A stretch of 64,000 nucleotides of DNA, taken from the NCBI GenBank assembly GCA_025667525.1, contig JANFOE010000191.1, positions 1,736,001 to 1,800,000 of the forward strand, given 5' to 3'. This document shows, piece by piece, positions 34,007 through 46,313 of the stretch; within the stretch, counting starts at the first letter, position 1; each line of letters opens with the position of its first letter. The notes beneath the pieces are model-generated. The model had not been told where the DNA came from and did no database searches. It saw nothing but the letters and a program-made list of their open reading frames with translations. The translations under genes and the position numbers were made by a program. Source of the stretch: Glebionis coronaria. Its lineage: Eukaryota; Streptophyta; Magnoliopsida; Asterales; Asteraceae.

Positions 34007-36160
34007 CATTGAGGGGATCGAGTCGAGCTCATGACTCGGTAATAAAAAACGAGGTGCCTCGTGGGGGAGATCCCATGCTTATCCTTTATGCTTACTATTC
34101 ACTAATAAGGGGACTTGTACCCTTTCAACTCGTTGTCTCGTGGTTGTTTGTGATTGTGTTATCTAGATCATAATCATCTATGATTGAAGACTCTCGTGTT
34201 CGTTTACGTGAGCCTCCATCATTTGCTTGAAGAAGTTTTTCACGAATCCATGACATATCCTTTATTGTTCTAACAATTATCTTTTAGCATACTTAATAAA
34301 CGGCTTTAGATATATTGTTGATCACCCTTTCCATGCTAGATCCTAAGCATTCGATTCATCGTCTCTAGTATGGGGGTGCTCCACCTTTAGACTCGAAACA
34401 TTGAGGACAATGTTTGCTTTTTGTATGGGGGGGTGAATAGATACTTGCTTTGCCACGCCCTCACGCTTTCCAACCTTCAATGTTTTGTTGCTAATAAGGC
34501 TAAAAATGGCCAAATTTTAAATTTTTTCTTAGTTTTCATAAGTGTTTTTAAGACACGAATGTATATTTTCCGATGGGTAGAATAAGAGTTAATTTTTGAC
34601 TTGATGGGCATTTGGAGCCATTTACATTCCTTAACCCGCTCAATTCAAGTTTTGCTAGACTTTTATATAGGGAGCTTTAAAACGCGAAAGTCTTCATTCA
34701 TACGGGTTAAGAACAAGAACTTTTTGCAAGTTCCTATAATTGATCCTAGAAAGTCACTTATCAAGGGAACTATAAAATGCATTCTCTAAACTTGAAAAAG
34801 TCCAAGAAAGTGCAAGATCCTATAGGTGGCTTGAAAACCCAAAACTTTGATTTGATATAGTCTTAATGAAAGCTAATCCAAATTTGGCTTAATTTTGACT
34901 TGCATGGCTAAGTATTCACGAGTCTCTTTAATTAGAGGTCTTTATATAGTGAAGAACGAGAAATTATAGAGTTAGACAAGTGATCATGCTAAACGTAGAA
35001 CGTGAAAGTGTTCTTTCAAAAACTCATATGTTTTTAATTGTGGCTTTTTCTTCCCATAAGATCAATGCATTAGGAATAAATCATAATTGCAATAAGTAAG
35101 GTCGTACGATTTGAAAGGTTACTTAGCCTCTAGCGCAAGATCGTTTAAAAAGTTGCTCGGGGTTGAATAGAGTTCATAGCCAAGGCATAACTTATTGAAG
35201 CGGGCCGCGAAGATTGGCGATCATCCAAAAAGGCCCTAACAAGGCATGAGGAGCTCTATTTTTTGCTAAAGATCCAAAGATGATGTGAAGTATCATTATT
35301 CCTAAATCAATATGAAGGATCGAGACACACGACAAAAAGCAATTACTCCCCTAAAGATCATGGAGAAAGTCTATCCAAAAAGACCCTTACAAGGTATGAG
35401 GATAAATATATCCAAGTCCGAAAAGGAGGCGGATCGTTTTATATCAAAATCCAAAGTAAAGATTGAAGAAAAATGATGAAGTCGTGGTCCAAATATGAAG
35501 AATCTCTCAAAAATGTCAAGTGAAGAAATTACAAATATATGAAGAGAAGACCATAATTTCGAGAACGTCTTCCCAAGATTTGAATTATGAAGTACATGCC
35601 AAATATCGGTCCGAGAAAGGTCTCAAATCGTGAAACGAGTTATGCCAAGATATGAACTTAAGGAGATACACGAGAAGCCGTTTTAAAAGATTTTGTCCTT
35701 CGGCTAACTATCGATCAAATCGTGCTACTTTGCTTTAGGACTAATAACTACTCAAATAAGTCAATATGAATCACTTGTGATCCATGACAAATAGTTAAAA
35801 CATGCTATTAACCCATTTCTTTTCATAATAACTAGGATTACGAGGAGAAAAAGTATTACACAATTTGGACGTATGAGTAGTGTTAGCATTGTGACTTGTA
35901 CCAACAATGATCTCGTTTTTGCACTTAGCATGGAATGTATGACAATCAAGGATGACGAAGTTTACTCTAAGGGACATTTACTTGTTTCTATTCTTTGACC
36001 CTAAAAGTCACTTTCGTGATGAAAATCATATATTATGTCTTTACACATCTTCGTAGTATGTTGCAAGTCTTTTACTCTTCAATAAAGGTTAATAAAATTG
36101 AACTTTGGTGATGCTTAGATACTTTATTCTAGCATTGCGTGAGGGCACGGCAATGGCTTA
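34007..36160 (+). other. Post-pol non-coding region of element E
   Basis: This 2.15-kb region has no supported ORF; an env-like gene, present in some Athila elements, is not recognisable. Right after the pol stop is a double stem: GAGTC (34020-34024)/GACTC (34033-34037), then ACGAGG-TG-CCTCGT (34049-34062) followed by GGGGGA. At 34396-34415 is AAACATTG/CAATGTTT, flanked by PPT-like GTATGGGGG sites at about 34371 and 34423. Confidence 0.8.
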
Positions 36161-36171
36161 GTATGGGGGAG
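36161..36171 (+). promoter_or_regulatory. Polypurine tract of element E
   Basis: GTATGGGGGAG directly precedes the 3' LTR at 36172. Confidence 0.9.
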
Positions 36172-39100
36172 TGATGAGATGGCATTTATACATGATCTCA
36201 TCGTTCTTTTCGGGCTTTTAATGCATAAAAATGTAATAAAATACCATATATATGCTTGTGTTTGTTTACTTGTGTATTTTAGGTATGGATATCGTGAAAA
36301 AGACAAAAGATCACAAGATACAATAAAAAACAGACACGAGAAACGAAGCCGTACAAAGAACCGGGCCCTAATTCATGGAATATTCAACAAATACCCTTGA
36401 AGACTTGAAGACATACAAGATTGATCCTCATTTATTGAATAAATGACACTTAAAACCCTTGTATATTGATAATTACAAGTTTGGTCCTTTAAGTTTGTCA
36501 AAATTACAAAAATGGTCCTTCAACTTTGAAGAAATGGTAAGATTAGTCCCTCAACAATTCCAAATTGTCAATTATGGTCCCTCATCAAGCCAAAGATACA
36601 TTGAAGACCTTTGAAGATCAAGAATGTCCAAGATCATCCCTTGAAACATCTCAAAATGACAAAAACAACACTTGTAAACCTTTTTCCAAAGTTTTGTGCC
36701 AAAACTGCCAAAGTGTGAAAGTTGTTTACAAAGGGAATTCGTTTCTAGGACTGAAATACTGGTTTTACCAAAAATCCCAAAACACAAGGGCCAAATGTGT
36801 GCAATTGAAACATTCAAAAGTAAATTGCGCCAAACACTTTCCATCCCACCAAAAACGGATCAAACACACTACTATTCACCTTTTCACCACCCAGAATTAC
36901 CTTACTTAAAACAAAGGGAAACTTTCAATTACCCTGGCACATGTGTGATTCACACATGCAGAAAACCATCCCAACCTCAAAACCCTCACTCCCACTCACA
37001 ATGGACCCCACCCCCAAATACCCGTTCACCTATCATGTGACTACTTGCCCTCCAAGTCATGCCACGTGTCAAGATCAACAGCTGAGAGCCTTTGCTTCAC
37101 CCCAAAGCTAAAATGAACGTTTGGGATCACTTTGGACAGCTCATCAACAACAAACGCCCTCAAGGACTTAAGGGCATTTTAGAGAATTAACTTCTAGGGT
37201 TTGTGAATAGTGTAGCCTGGCATTTGCCTAAAAAAGGAGACCTCAACATGTGAGAGTCCCTTTGTTCCAGTCTTTACCTTTTAAACTTGTAATTCCTTTT
37301 TGAAGTTTATAAAAGTTGGTATTTTTAGAAAATTGTAATTCCTTTTTATGTTTTTGAAAGTTGGTATTGTTTAAAGGTGATTATGAGTTCCATTGATTGT
37401 TATAAGTGTGCTTGAATCATTTGGTTCAAGGACGTTTATGTTTGGTAAGTTTTTCAAGTTTGAAAAAGCTTGAAAGAAGGTTTCTGATTTTGCTTATTTT
37501 TGTGTACTAACCCTTAGCCATAAGCTATAAGCTCTTGCAAGCTTGTTGACACCAAGCTTGTGAAGGGATTAGAGCCCTTGGTTGAGTTGTTTGCTGCTTG
37601 TGTTGAAGAAATCAAGTCCTTGAGGTTCTACTTTGAACCATCAACCAAGGCAGTCTTGCATCTCCTTTGTTGAAGTACCTTGGTCTTGTTCTAGTTGTTG
37701 AACAAGGTCCAAGGAGCATAGCTGGCCCTCCTAGGATGTTATGGAGGGCAGGTATAACCTCTTGTTAAGATTCCTCTAAAAAATTTCATGTTACTGTCTG
37801 TTTTGGATTTTGAGATTTGATTTTGTGTTCTTGTGTTTGTGCTGGTTATTTTTGTGTTTTATTGTGTTAGTTGGTGCCTAGTAAGTGTTTTTGATCATTA
37901 AAATCAGTAGGTTGTTTGAAGGATTAAGAAGTTTGTTTGAAAAGTAGTTGATTAAGGGTTGTTTGGGATTACTGGTTCATAAGGCCTTGTGGCCTTGAGC
38001 CCTTGGTTCTTAGGGTTTGGGAAGTCTAAACAAGTCTTAATATACAAGTTTTAGTCATTGGTTAAGTTTCTACATGTTTGGAAAAGGGATTTGAAGTTTT
38101 GCAAAAATCTGATAAAAGTGGTTTTGGAATTGGTCAAACACATCAGATCCAATAACTTCTTTGTTACTTGGATCTAAGGTCTGAAATCAGGTTTGGGAAT
38201 AGTTTGGGTGATAAGCTATCTATAGGTTATCTGGTTGTTGAATTTGGTGGCTTATTGTGATTGCTATAGCTTATCAAAGTTTGCTGAAGTGGTCATTTGC
38301 ATCAGCAAAGTGACGACCTCATTTTGTGCTTGCATTTGTTATCCTAGTGTATGCCTTGTGATTTTGCTGCTTGGAACTTGTTTATGTGCTGCTTGTGAGT
38401 GGATTTTGCTATTTGGTGTGCTTTGAATCTGGCTTATAAGCTAACTGGCTTATTAAGCCCTTATTGCCAAAATTTGCCATCAAAAGGTCAACTGACCTCT
38501 TGATTCACAAGGCCTCATCCTTGAGTCCTTCACAAAATTTGCTTATAACAAGCCCATATACCATTCCTGATCATTTGGTGAACTTTGGAGTACTTTGACT
38601 TTTGGTCAAATAAGCACAAATTGGCTTACTTCTGAGAACTGCTTATTGGCACATGCAACAACTTGGCTTTTGTAATAGAGATCATTTTTCTTAGCTTAAT
38701 ATCAAGTCTGGAAGGTTACAAGTCTTTTGGTTAAGCTTTTTCTAGAAAACTAGCTTATTTGGCTTTTTCAGCCAGCTTATTTGCTCTTACAGCTTATTCT
38801 ACTTGGCTTTTTGTGATTTTCTTGATTGATTATTCTTAGTTAAGCTATTTGTGAACTTTTTCAACAAACTAGAGCTTCTGAGGTGCCCTAAATCAAAAAC
38901 CCGACTATTTTGTCTTTTAGTGAATTTTTACTTTGCTTATTTTTGGCTTATTGAGTGTGCTTTTTCAAAATTTCTTTTTACAGATCTCATAAGCATCCCA
39001 AAAGAAGGTTGTGTGTCAAATTAGAGCTTATGGCATTGGCTTATTGCTTAATGGGCTGAAAAGCCCAATAAGAATAAGCTGTCTGCTTATTAAGCTGTGA

Positions 39101-40056
39101 TAAGCTCACATTCAGCTTTTGGGCCTTTAGAGTTTTGTTCTTAGAATTAAATTTTGAGTCAGATAGGGCTTTTCTAAGTCAATTGAGCCAAGTTTGACTT
39201 TTTGGGCCCAAAAGCCCATTAAGGTTGACTGTTTTTGGTTTTGGCCCATTTGAGGGCCCAATAGGGGTATTCTGGTCATTTCACTTTGATTTTCTGCTTA
39301 TTTAGGTTAAAATAAACTAGTTTGCAAGTTTTTAGAATTTTTTATAATTTTGGGATTTTTAATATTATTTTAATATTATTTTATTATTATTTTTCAAATT
39401 TCACATTTTCCAACTTTTTATATTTTTCTTAGCTTTAATACATTAAAATAGGAATTTAGCAACTTTTATAATAATTTTATCACTTTTAGATTAATTTTTA
39501 TAATTATTTTAAGTTTTAATAGTTTTTTTAAATCATTTTAAATAGTTTTTATTAGTTTAAAAATTTCTAAAAATAGTTTTTAATCTTTTTAGGTCATTTT
39601 AGAGGTTTACCAATTGAAAAATCTTAATTTGGGCTTTTTGATAATTTATTTTATTTTTAGGGCTTTAATTAACATTTAAAAATTGAATATTTAATTATTT
39701 AAAAGGTTTGAAAATGTTTTGATCATTGGTAAACTTTTAGTTTATTAATTTTGATTTTTATTGAATTTTTGGTAATTTTTAGAATTAATTTTTATTTTTT
39801 GTAGTTTTTACGGCTTTACGTTTTATCATTCTAGTAGTAATTTTCACGTCTTCGTCATTTTCTTTTCTCATCCCCTTCTAAACCAATCATTAATCACAAA
39901 CATTTAACAAGTTTTTCACACACATATACCGCCTTGGGAAACGAACTTCATAAGGGTCATTAACACTTGGTTTTTCCTAAAATCATTTGTTTAATACTTA
40001 CCGCTCATTTACTCTCTTTTGTTTTCCTAAACAAGAGGTGTAATTTACCACAATCA
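36172..40056 (+). mobile_element. Element E 3' LTR
   Basis: This 3885-bp LTR is uninterrupted and shows the empty site for element F. I count 17 GCTTAT/ATAAGC hexamers in 38401-39120. The TATA position (about 37228) reads TAAAAAAG, so this copy of the promoter is probably weak. A small ORF (36179-36400) shared with other LTR copies is discussed under rejected items. Confidence 0.93.
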
Positions 40057-41480
40057 GTCTTCCTAGTGATACCATTGCAAACCCGAAGGGAGAAATGAAG
40101 GTTATTACTACACGTAGTGGTAAAACTTTCAAGGAACCAATCTCTCGTCCAAGTACTTCTATGGAGAAGGAAATCGAGAAAGAGCCCGAGGTGATGCTCG
40201 AAAAGGAGCATATTACAAGCCCACGAAGTACCGCTCATACCACACCTACGGTTTAACAAATACCAATCATGGAACCCGATATTCCAAGGCCGTTGCCTAA
40301 TGTCCAACCCACACCACCCTTATGTTACCCTTCGAGACGAAACAAAGAGAAATTACAAGAACGTAACAAACAATAAATCGAGCTTTTTATAAAAATGTTT
40401 CAACAAGTTCATTTTGATGTAAGTTTAGCCGACGCGTTGTTATACATGCCTCGTTTCGCTTCCACTTTTAAAAGTATGATGAGCGATAAGGAGAAGCTTT
40501 CAAAGCTAGCTAATTGTTCTTCGGTTTATCCTAACCGCATACCGGAAAAAGTTGGTGACCCCCGTAAGTTTCTCATTCCTTGTGACATACAAGATATGAA
40601 AGAATGCCTCGCCTTGGCCGATCTTGGTGCGAGCATTAATTTGGTGCCATTTTCCATTTGGAAATCGATTTCGCTTCCGGCTCTTACTCCTTCGAACATG
40701 TCTATCGAGATGACCGACCATTCTACGATTTTAGCATGTGGAGTAGCCGAGGATGTTTTCGTGAAAGCGGGGAAATTCTACTATCCCGTTGATTTTATAG
40801 TAGTTGACATTCCCGCGGATCCTCAAGTTCCTCTAATTTTAGGTCGTCCATTTTTAGACACCTCAAGATCGCTTATCGATGTTCATGCAAGAACTATTAC
40901 TTTGAGATTCAACGAAGAGGAACTTGGTATAAACGCTACTCAAAACTCGACACCTTCTCATGTTTATGCAATCGCTACCATCAATCACATCGACTTAGTT
41001 GATGTGGTTTGCGATGAGTTTTCACAAGAAGTGTTAGGTTTTTCCGATAGCTCGTCAAGTGGCAATCCCACTATTTTGGATCCGATTCTTGCTAAATCTA
41101 CACCAAATCTCACTCCATTCGAAGGAGGCGATTTTACTTCAAATGAAATTGACAATGAAGATGAGGTGATTATTGGTAATGATACTTACATTCCACCATT
41201 TCTTCCACCAATGGAAGTTATGAGTGTTGAGCAAAAATCTTCAATCGAGGAACCGCCTATCCTTGAATTGAAAGATCTTCCATCTCACCTTGAATACGCA
41301 TTCTTGGAAGGTGATGACAAGTTTCCGGTTATTATTGCAAAAGGTCTTGCTAATGATGAAAAAACCGCAGTTTTGAAAGTTCTTAAAACTCATAAAGGGG
41401 AAATTGCGTGGAAAATTTCCGACATTAAGGGTATTGACCTAAAATTTTGTACTCACAAGATTTTAATGGAGGAGGACTAA
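40057..41480 (+). pseudogene. pol: Element A gag C-terminus and protease, broken
   Basis: This resumes element A after E (the first five bases are the GTCTT duplicate). It reads P-S-D-T-I-A-N-P-K-G-E-M-K-V in the gag-pol linker. TAA stops at 40254-40256 and 40374-40376 replace sense codons present in E and F. The frame is then open from before 40395 to 41480: MFQQVHFDVSLADALLYMP, protease motif D-L-G-A-S-I-N-L-V-P, and I-L-G-R-P-F. It ends at a TAA (41478-41480) where E has tyrosine. Confidence 0.88.
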
Positions 41481-43040
41481 AAACCCGCAATTCAAAGTCA
41501 AAGAAGGGTAAACCCTAAAATTCACGATGTCATCAAAAAGGAAGTCTTAAAACTGCTTGATGCGGGAATGATTTATCCTATCTCCGATAGCCCATGGGTG
41601 AGCCCAGTCCATTGTATACCTGAAAAGGGAGGAATGACCGTTGTACCTAATGAAAACAACGAGTTAATTCCCACTCGTGTTGTGACCGGTTGGAGGGTGT
41701 GTATTGACTACCGAAAGTTAAATGACGCCACTCATAAAGACCACTTTCCTTTGCCCTTCATGGATCAAATGTTGGAGCGACTCGCGGGAAATGAATTCTA
41801 TTGCTTTTTAGATGGTTTTTCCGGTTATTTTCAAATCCCAATCAACCCTCGTGATCAAGAGAAAACTAAGTTTACGTGTCCTTATGGAATGTTTGCCTAT
41901 CGTAGAGTGCCTTTCGGACTTTGTAATGCACCGGGTACGTTTCAACGATGTATGATGGCTATTTTTCATGATATGATCGAGAAGTCGATGGAAGTGTTTA
42001 TGGATGAATTTTCGGTGTTTCTCAATTCTTTCACGTCGTGTTTATATAATCTCGAGCAAATGTAAAAACGTTGTGAAGAAACCAACCTTGTGATTAATTG
42101 GGAAAAATGTCATTTTATGTGTAAACAAGGAATCGTGTTAGGGCACAAGGTCTCGAAAGCGGGGATTGAGGTCGATAAAGCTAAGGTAGACGTCATCGCC
42201 AAGTTACCTCATCCCAAAACCATCAAGGGAGTTAGGAGTTTCCTAGGCCACGCGGGCTTCTATCGTCGTTTCATCAAAGACTTTTCGAAAATCTCTCAAC
42301 CAATGACACACCTTCTCGAGAAGGATGCTCCTTTTAATTTTAATGAGGATTGTGTTAGATCTTTCGAAACTCTTAAAAGGAAACTTACCGAAGCTCCCAT
42401 TCTTGTTGCTCCTAATTGGGAATTACCCTTTGAAATCATGTGCGATGCAAGTGATTATGCTATAGGGGCCGTCTTAGGGCAACGTTATGAAAAGCAATTC
42501 CGTCCTATCCATTATGCTAGTAAGACGATGACCGAGGCTCAATTAAAGTACACCACAACGAAAAAGGAATTCCTTGCCGTGGTCTATGCTTTTGAGAAAT
42601 TCCGACCTTATCTCGTCTTAACAAAAAGCATCGTATATACCGACCATTCAACTATCAATTATATCTTAGCTAAGCAAGATGCTAAGCCGAGATTGCTTCG
42701 TTGGATGCTCCTCTTCCAAGAATTTGATGTCACCGTGCTTGACAAAAAAGGAGCCGAGAATCTAGCGGCCGATGATCTCTCTCGTCTAGAAGATCCTCAC
42801 AAAGATGTTTTCGAGAACGAGGAAATCATCAAAACATTTCCTCTTGAGACTCTCGGTGTAGTGAATTCTAAATACACCACCCCATGGTTTGCCAACATTG
42901 CAAATTACCATGCGGGCAACTTCATAATCAAGGGTATGACGACACAACAAAAGAGAAAATTCTTTCGTGACGTCAAGTTCTATTTTTGGGACGACCCTTA
43001 TCTCTTTCGGGTTTGTGCGGATCAACTCGTTCGATGTTGT
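41481..43040 (+). pseudogene. pol: Element A RT and RNase H, broken
   Basis: RT motifs are CIDYRKLND, LDGFSGYFQI and PFGLCNAPGTFQ. The catalytic motif reads F-M-D-E at about 42000-42008 instead of F-M-D-D, so the second catalytic aspartate is lost. A TAA at 42063-42065 (E has a leucine codon) splits RT. RNase H follows in the next open stretch ([14 protein letters not shown], then [10 protein letters not shown]). A 31-bp deletion near 43047, relative to E, shifts the frame just before integrase. Confidence 0.88.
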
Positions 43041-44139
43041 GTTTTTGTCACGAGGGACCCACGGGTGGTCACCACGGTGCTAATTTCACCGCTAAGAAAG
43101 TGTTTGATGCCGGCTTCTTTTGGCCTACTATCTATCGTGATGCACACGCACTTGTGAAGTCGTGTGATTCGTGCCAACGTCAAGGAAAATCGTCTTTACG
43201 TGATGAAATGCCGCAAAACATAATTCAAGTGTGTGAGATTTTTGACATTTGGGGCATAGACTTTATGGGGTCGTTCTCATTGTCTCATGGTAACAAGTAT
43301 ATCCTCGTCGCCGTCGACTACCTTTCTAAGTGGGTGGAAGCTAAGGCTTTTCCTACTAATGATGCTCGTGTGGTAGTGAAGTTTTTGAAGTAACTATTCT
43401 CTCGGTTTGGAACCCCTCGTGCTATTATAAGCGATCGTGGAACCCATTTTTGTAATGACCAATTCGAGAAGGTCTTAAAGAAATATGGAGTTACTCATCG
43501 TCTTTCTACGGCTTATCACCCGCAAACGAGCGGGCAAGTCGAGGTTTCAAACCTAGCTTTGAAGAGGATTTTAGAGAGGTCGATTGGAGAAAACCGGCTT
43601 CATGGTCCGACAAACTCGATGACGCTTTATGGGCCTTTAGGACTGCTTATAAGACACCTATCGGTTGTACTCCATATAAGTTGGTTTATGGAAAGAATTG
43701 TCATTTGCCCATTGAATTGGAGCATAAGGAATATTGGGCCCTTAAGCATGCAAATTATGATTTGAAGACCGCGGGAGATCACCGGGAAATACAATTAAAT
43801 GAATTGGATGAATTAAGAGACAATGCTTATGAAAATTCATTGATTTTTAAAGAAAAGACTAAAAAGTTTCATGATGCAAAGATTAAAAACCGGGTTTTTA
43901 ACGTTGGTGATCAAGTGTTACTTTTTAACTCTCGCTTAAAGATATTTTCCGGGAAATTGAAATCTCGTTGGTCGTGTCCTTTCACCATTACACAAGTGTT
44001 TCCTTATGGGACCATCGAGCTAGCTCAAAATGATGGTCCTAACATCAAGGTGAATGGAAATAGGCTTAAGCACTACTTTGGTGGAGAAGTTCCTTCGTTG
44101 GACGACCTCGACCAATTCAACTTCCCCAATGATAATTAG
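43041..44139 (+). pseudogene. pol: Element A integrase, broken
   Basis: HHCC residues ([11 protein letters not shown] and C-D-S-C) and the first catalytic D (GIDFMGSF) are present. A TAA at 43391-43393 replaces a glutamine codon. SDRGTHF and GQVEVSN follow in the same frame. A one-base loss near 43600 shifts to the frame open at 43681-44139. That last frame retains the segment missing from E (about 43850-43900) and ends F-P-N-D-N. Confidence 0.88.
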
Positions 44140-46302
44140 CATTGAGGGGATCGAGTCGAGCTCATGACTCGGTAATAAAAAACGAGGTGCCTCGTGGGGG
44201 AGATCCCATGCTTATCCTTTTATGCTTTCTAATAAATATGAGAGGGGATTTGTACCCTTCCAACTCGTTGTCTCGTGGTTGTTTGTGAATGTGTTATCTA
44301 GATCATCATCATCGCCATGATTGAAGACTCTCGTGTTCATTTACGTGAGCCTCGATCGTTTGCTTGAAGAGTTTTTCACGAATCCATGACATATCCTTTA
44401 CTGGTCTAACAATTATCTTTTAGCATAATTAATAAACGACTTTATATATATTGTTGATCACCCTTTCCATGCTAGATCCTAAGCATTCGACTCTTCGTCT
44501 CTAGTATGGGGGTGCTCCACCTTTAGACTTGAAACATTGAGGACAATGTTTAATTTTAGTATGGGGGTGAATAGATACTTGCTTTGCTACGCCCTCACGT
44601 TCTCTAACTTTCAACGTTTTGTTTTGTTTTGTTGCTAGTAAGGCTTAAAATGGACAAATTTTAAAATTTTTCTTAGTTTTCATAAGTGTTTTTAAGACAC
44701 GAATGTATATTTTCCGATGGGTAGAATAAGAGTTAATTTTTGACTTGATGGGAATTTGGAGCCCTTTACATTCCTTAACCCGCTCGAATCAAGTTTTGCT
44801 AGACTTTTATATAGGGAACTTTAAAACGCGAAATTCTTAGCTCATTCGGGTTAAGAACAAGAACTTTTTGCAAGTTCCTATAATTGATCCTAGGAAGTCA
44901 CTTATCAAGGGAACTATAAAATGCATTCTCTAAACTTGAAAAAGTCCAAGAAAGTGCAAGATCCTATAGGTGGCTTGAAAACCCAAAACTTCGATTTGAT
45001 ATAGTCTTAATGAAAGCTAATCCAAACTTGGCTTAATTTTGACTTGCATGGCAAAGTATTCACGAGTCTCTTTAATTAGAGGTCTTTAAATAGTGAAGAA
45101 CGAGAAGTGATAGAGTTAGACAAGTGATCATGCTAAACGTAGAACATGAAAATGTTCTATCAAAAACTCATATGTTTTTAATTGTTGGCTTTTTCTCCCA
45201 TAAGTTCAATGCATTAGGAATAAAAATAATTGCAATAACTAAGGTTGTACGATTTAAAAGGTTACTTAGCTTCTAGCACAAGATCGTTTAAAAGTTACTC
45301 GGGGTTGAATAGAGTTCATATCCAAGGCATAACTTATTGAAGCGAGATGCGAAGATTGGTGAAGATCCAAAAAGGCCCTAACAAGGCATGAGGAGCTCTA
45401 TTTTGTTGCTAAAGATCCAAGATGATGTGAAGTATCATTATTCCTAAATCAATATGAAGGATCGAGACACACGACGAAAAGCAATTACTCCCCTAAAGAT
45501 CATGGAGAAAGTCTATCCAAAAAAACCCTTACAAGGTATGAGGATAAATATATCCAAGTCCGAAAAGGAGGCGGATCGTTGTATATCAAAATCCAAAATA
45601 AAGATTGAAGAAAAATGATGAAGTCGTGGTCAAAGTATGAAGAATCTCTAAAAAACGTCAAGTGAAGAAATTCCAAAATATGAAGAGAAGACCATAATTT
45701 CAAGAACGTCTTCCCAAGATTTGATGTATGAAGTACATGCCAAATATCGATCCGAGAGAGGTCTCAAATCGTGAAACGAGTTATGTCAAGATAGGAACTT
45801 AAGGAGATACACGAGAAGCCGTTTTAAAAGATTTTGTCCTTCGGCTAACTATCGATTAAATCGTGCTACTTTACGTTCGGACTAATAAATATTCAAATAA
45901 GTCAATATGAATCACTTGTGATCCATGAAAAATAGTTAAAACATGCTATTAACCCATTTCTTTTCATAATAACTAGGATTACGAGGAGAAAAAGTATTAC
46001 ACAATTTGGACGTATGAGTAGTGTTAGCATTGTGACTTGTACCAACAATGATCTCGTTTTTGCACTTAGCATGGAATGTATGACAATCAAGGATGACGAA
46101 CTTTACTCTATGGGACATTCACTTGTTTCTATTCATTGACCCTATAAGTCACACACGTGATGAAAATCATACATTATGTCTTTACACATCTTCGTAGTAT
46201 TGTTGCAAGTCTTTTACTTTTCAATAAAGGGTAATAAAATTGAATTTTGGAGATGCTTAGATACTTTATTCTAGCATTGCGTGAGGGCACGACAATGGTT
46301 TA
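44140..46302 (+). other. Post-pol non-coding region of element A
   Basis: This is colinear with E. The double stem is at 44153-44170 (GAGTC/GACTC) and 44182-44195 (ACGAGG-TG-CCTCGT), followed by GGGGGA. AAACATTG/CAATGTTT is at 44532-44551. PPT-like sites near 44507 and 44561 have 5-G tracts. No ORF is supported. Confidence 0.8.
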
Positions 46303-46313
46303 GTATGGGGGAG
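46303..46313 (+). promoter_or_regulatory. Polypurine tract of element A
   Basis: GTATGGGGGAG abuts the 3' LTR at 46314, identical to those of D, E and F. Confidence 0.9.

Larger units (their letters stand above)
2886..40056 (+). mobile_element. Element E: Athila-type Ty3 retrotransposon carrying two nested insertions
   Basis: It begins TGATGAGATGG and ends CACAATCA. The 5' LTR is 2886-4164 plus 18337-20939 (3882 bp once element F is removed). The 3' LTR is 36172-40056 (3885 bp). A 395-bp by-eye comparison of the two LTR starts gave 10 differences (about 2.5%). Its interior is gag (split by Copia element K), protease, RT, RNase H, integrase, post-pol DNA and polypurine tract. Without F and K it would be about 16 kb. 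Stops and frameshifts make it defective. Confidence 0.93.

Noticed and set aside
34007..36160. A possible env-like gene after pol, as in some Athila elements.
   Set aside because: No frame longer than about 62 codons is open here in E, and none in A's counterpart has signal or membrane segments, so no env-like gene is supported.
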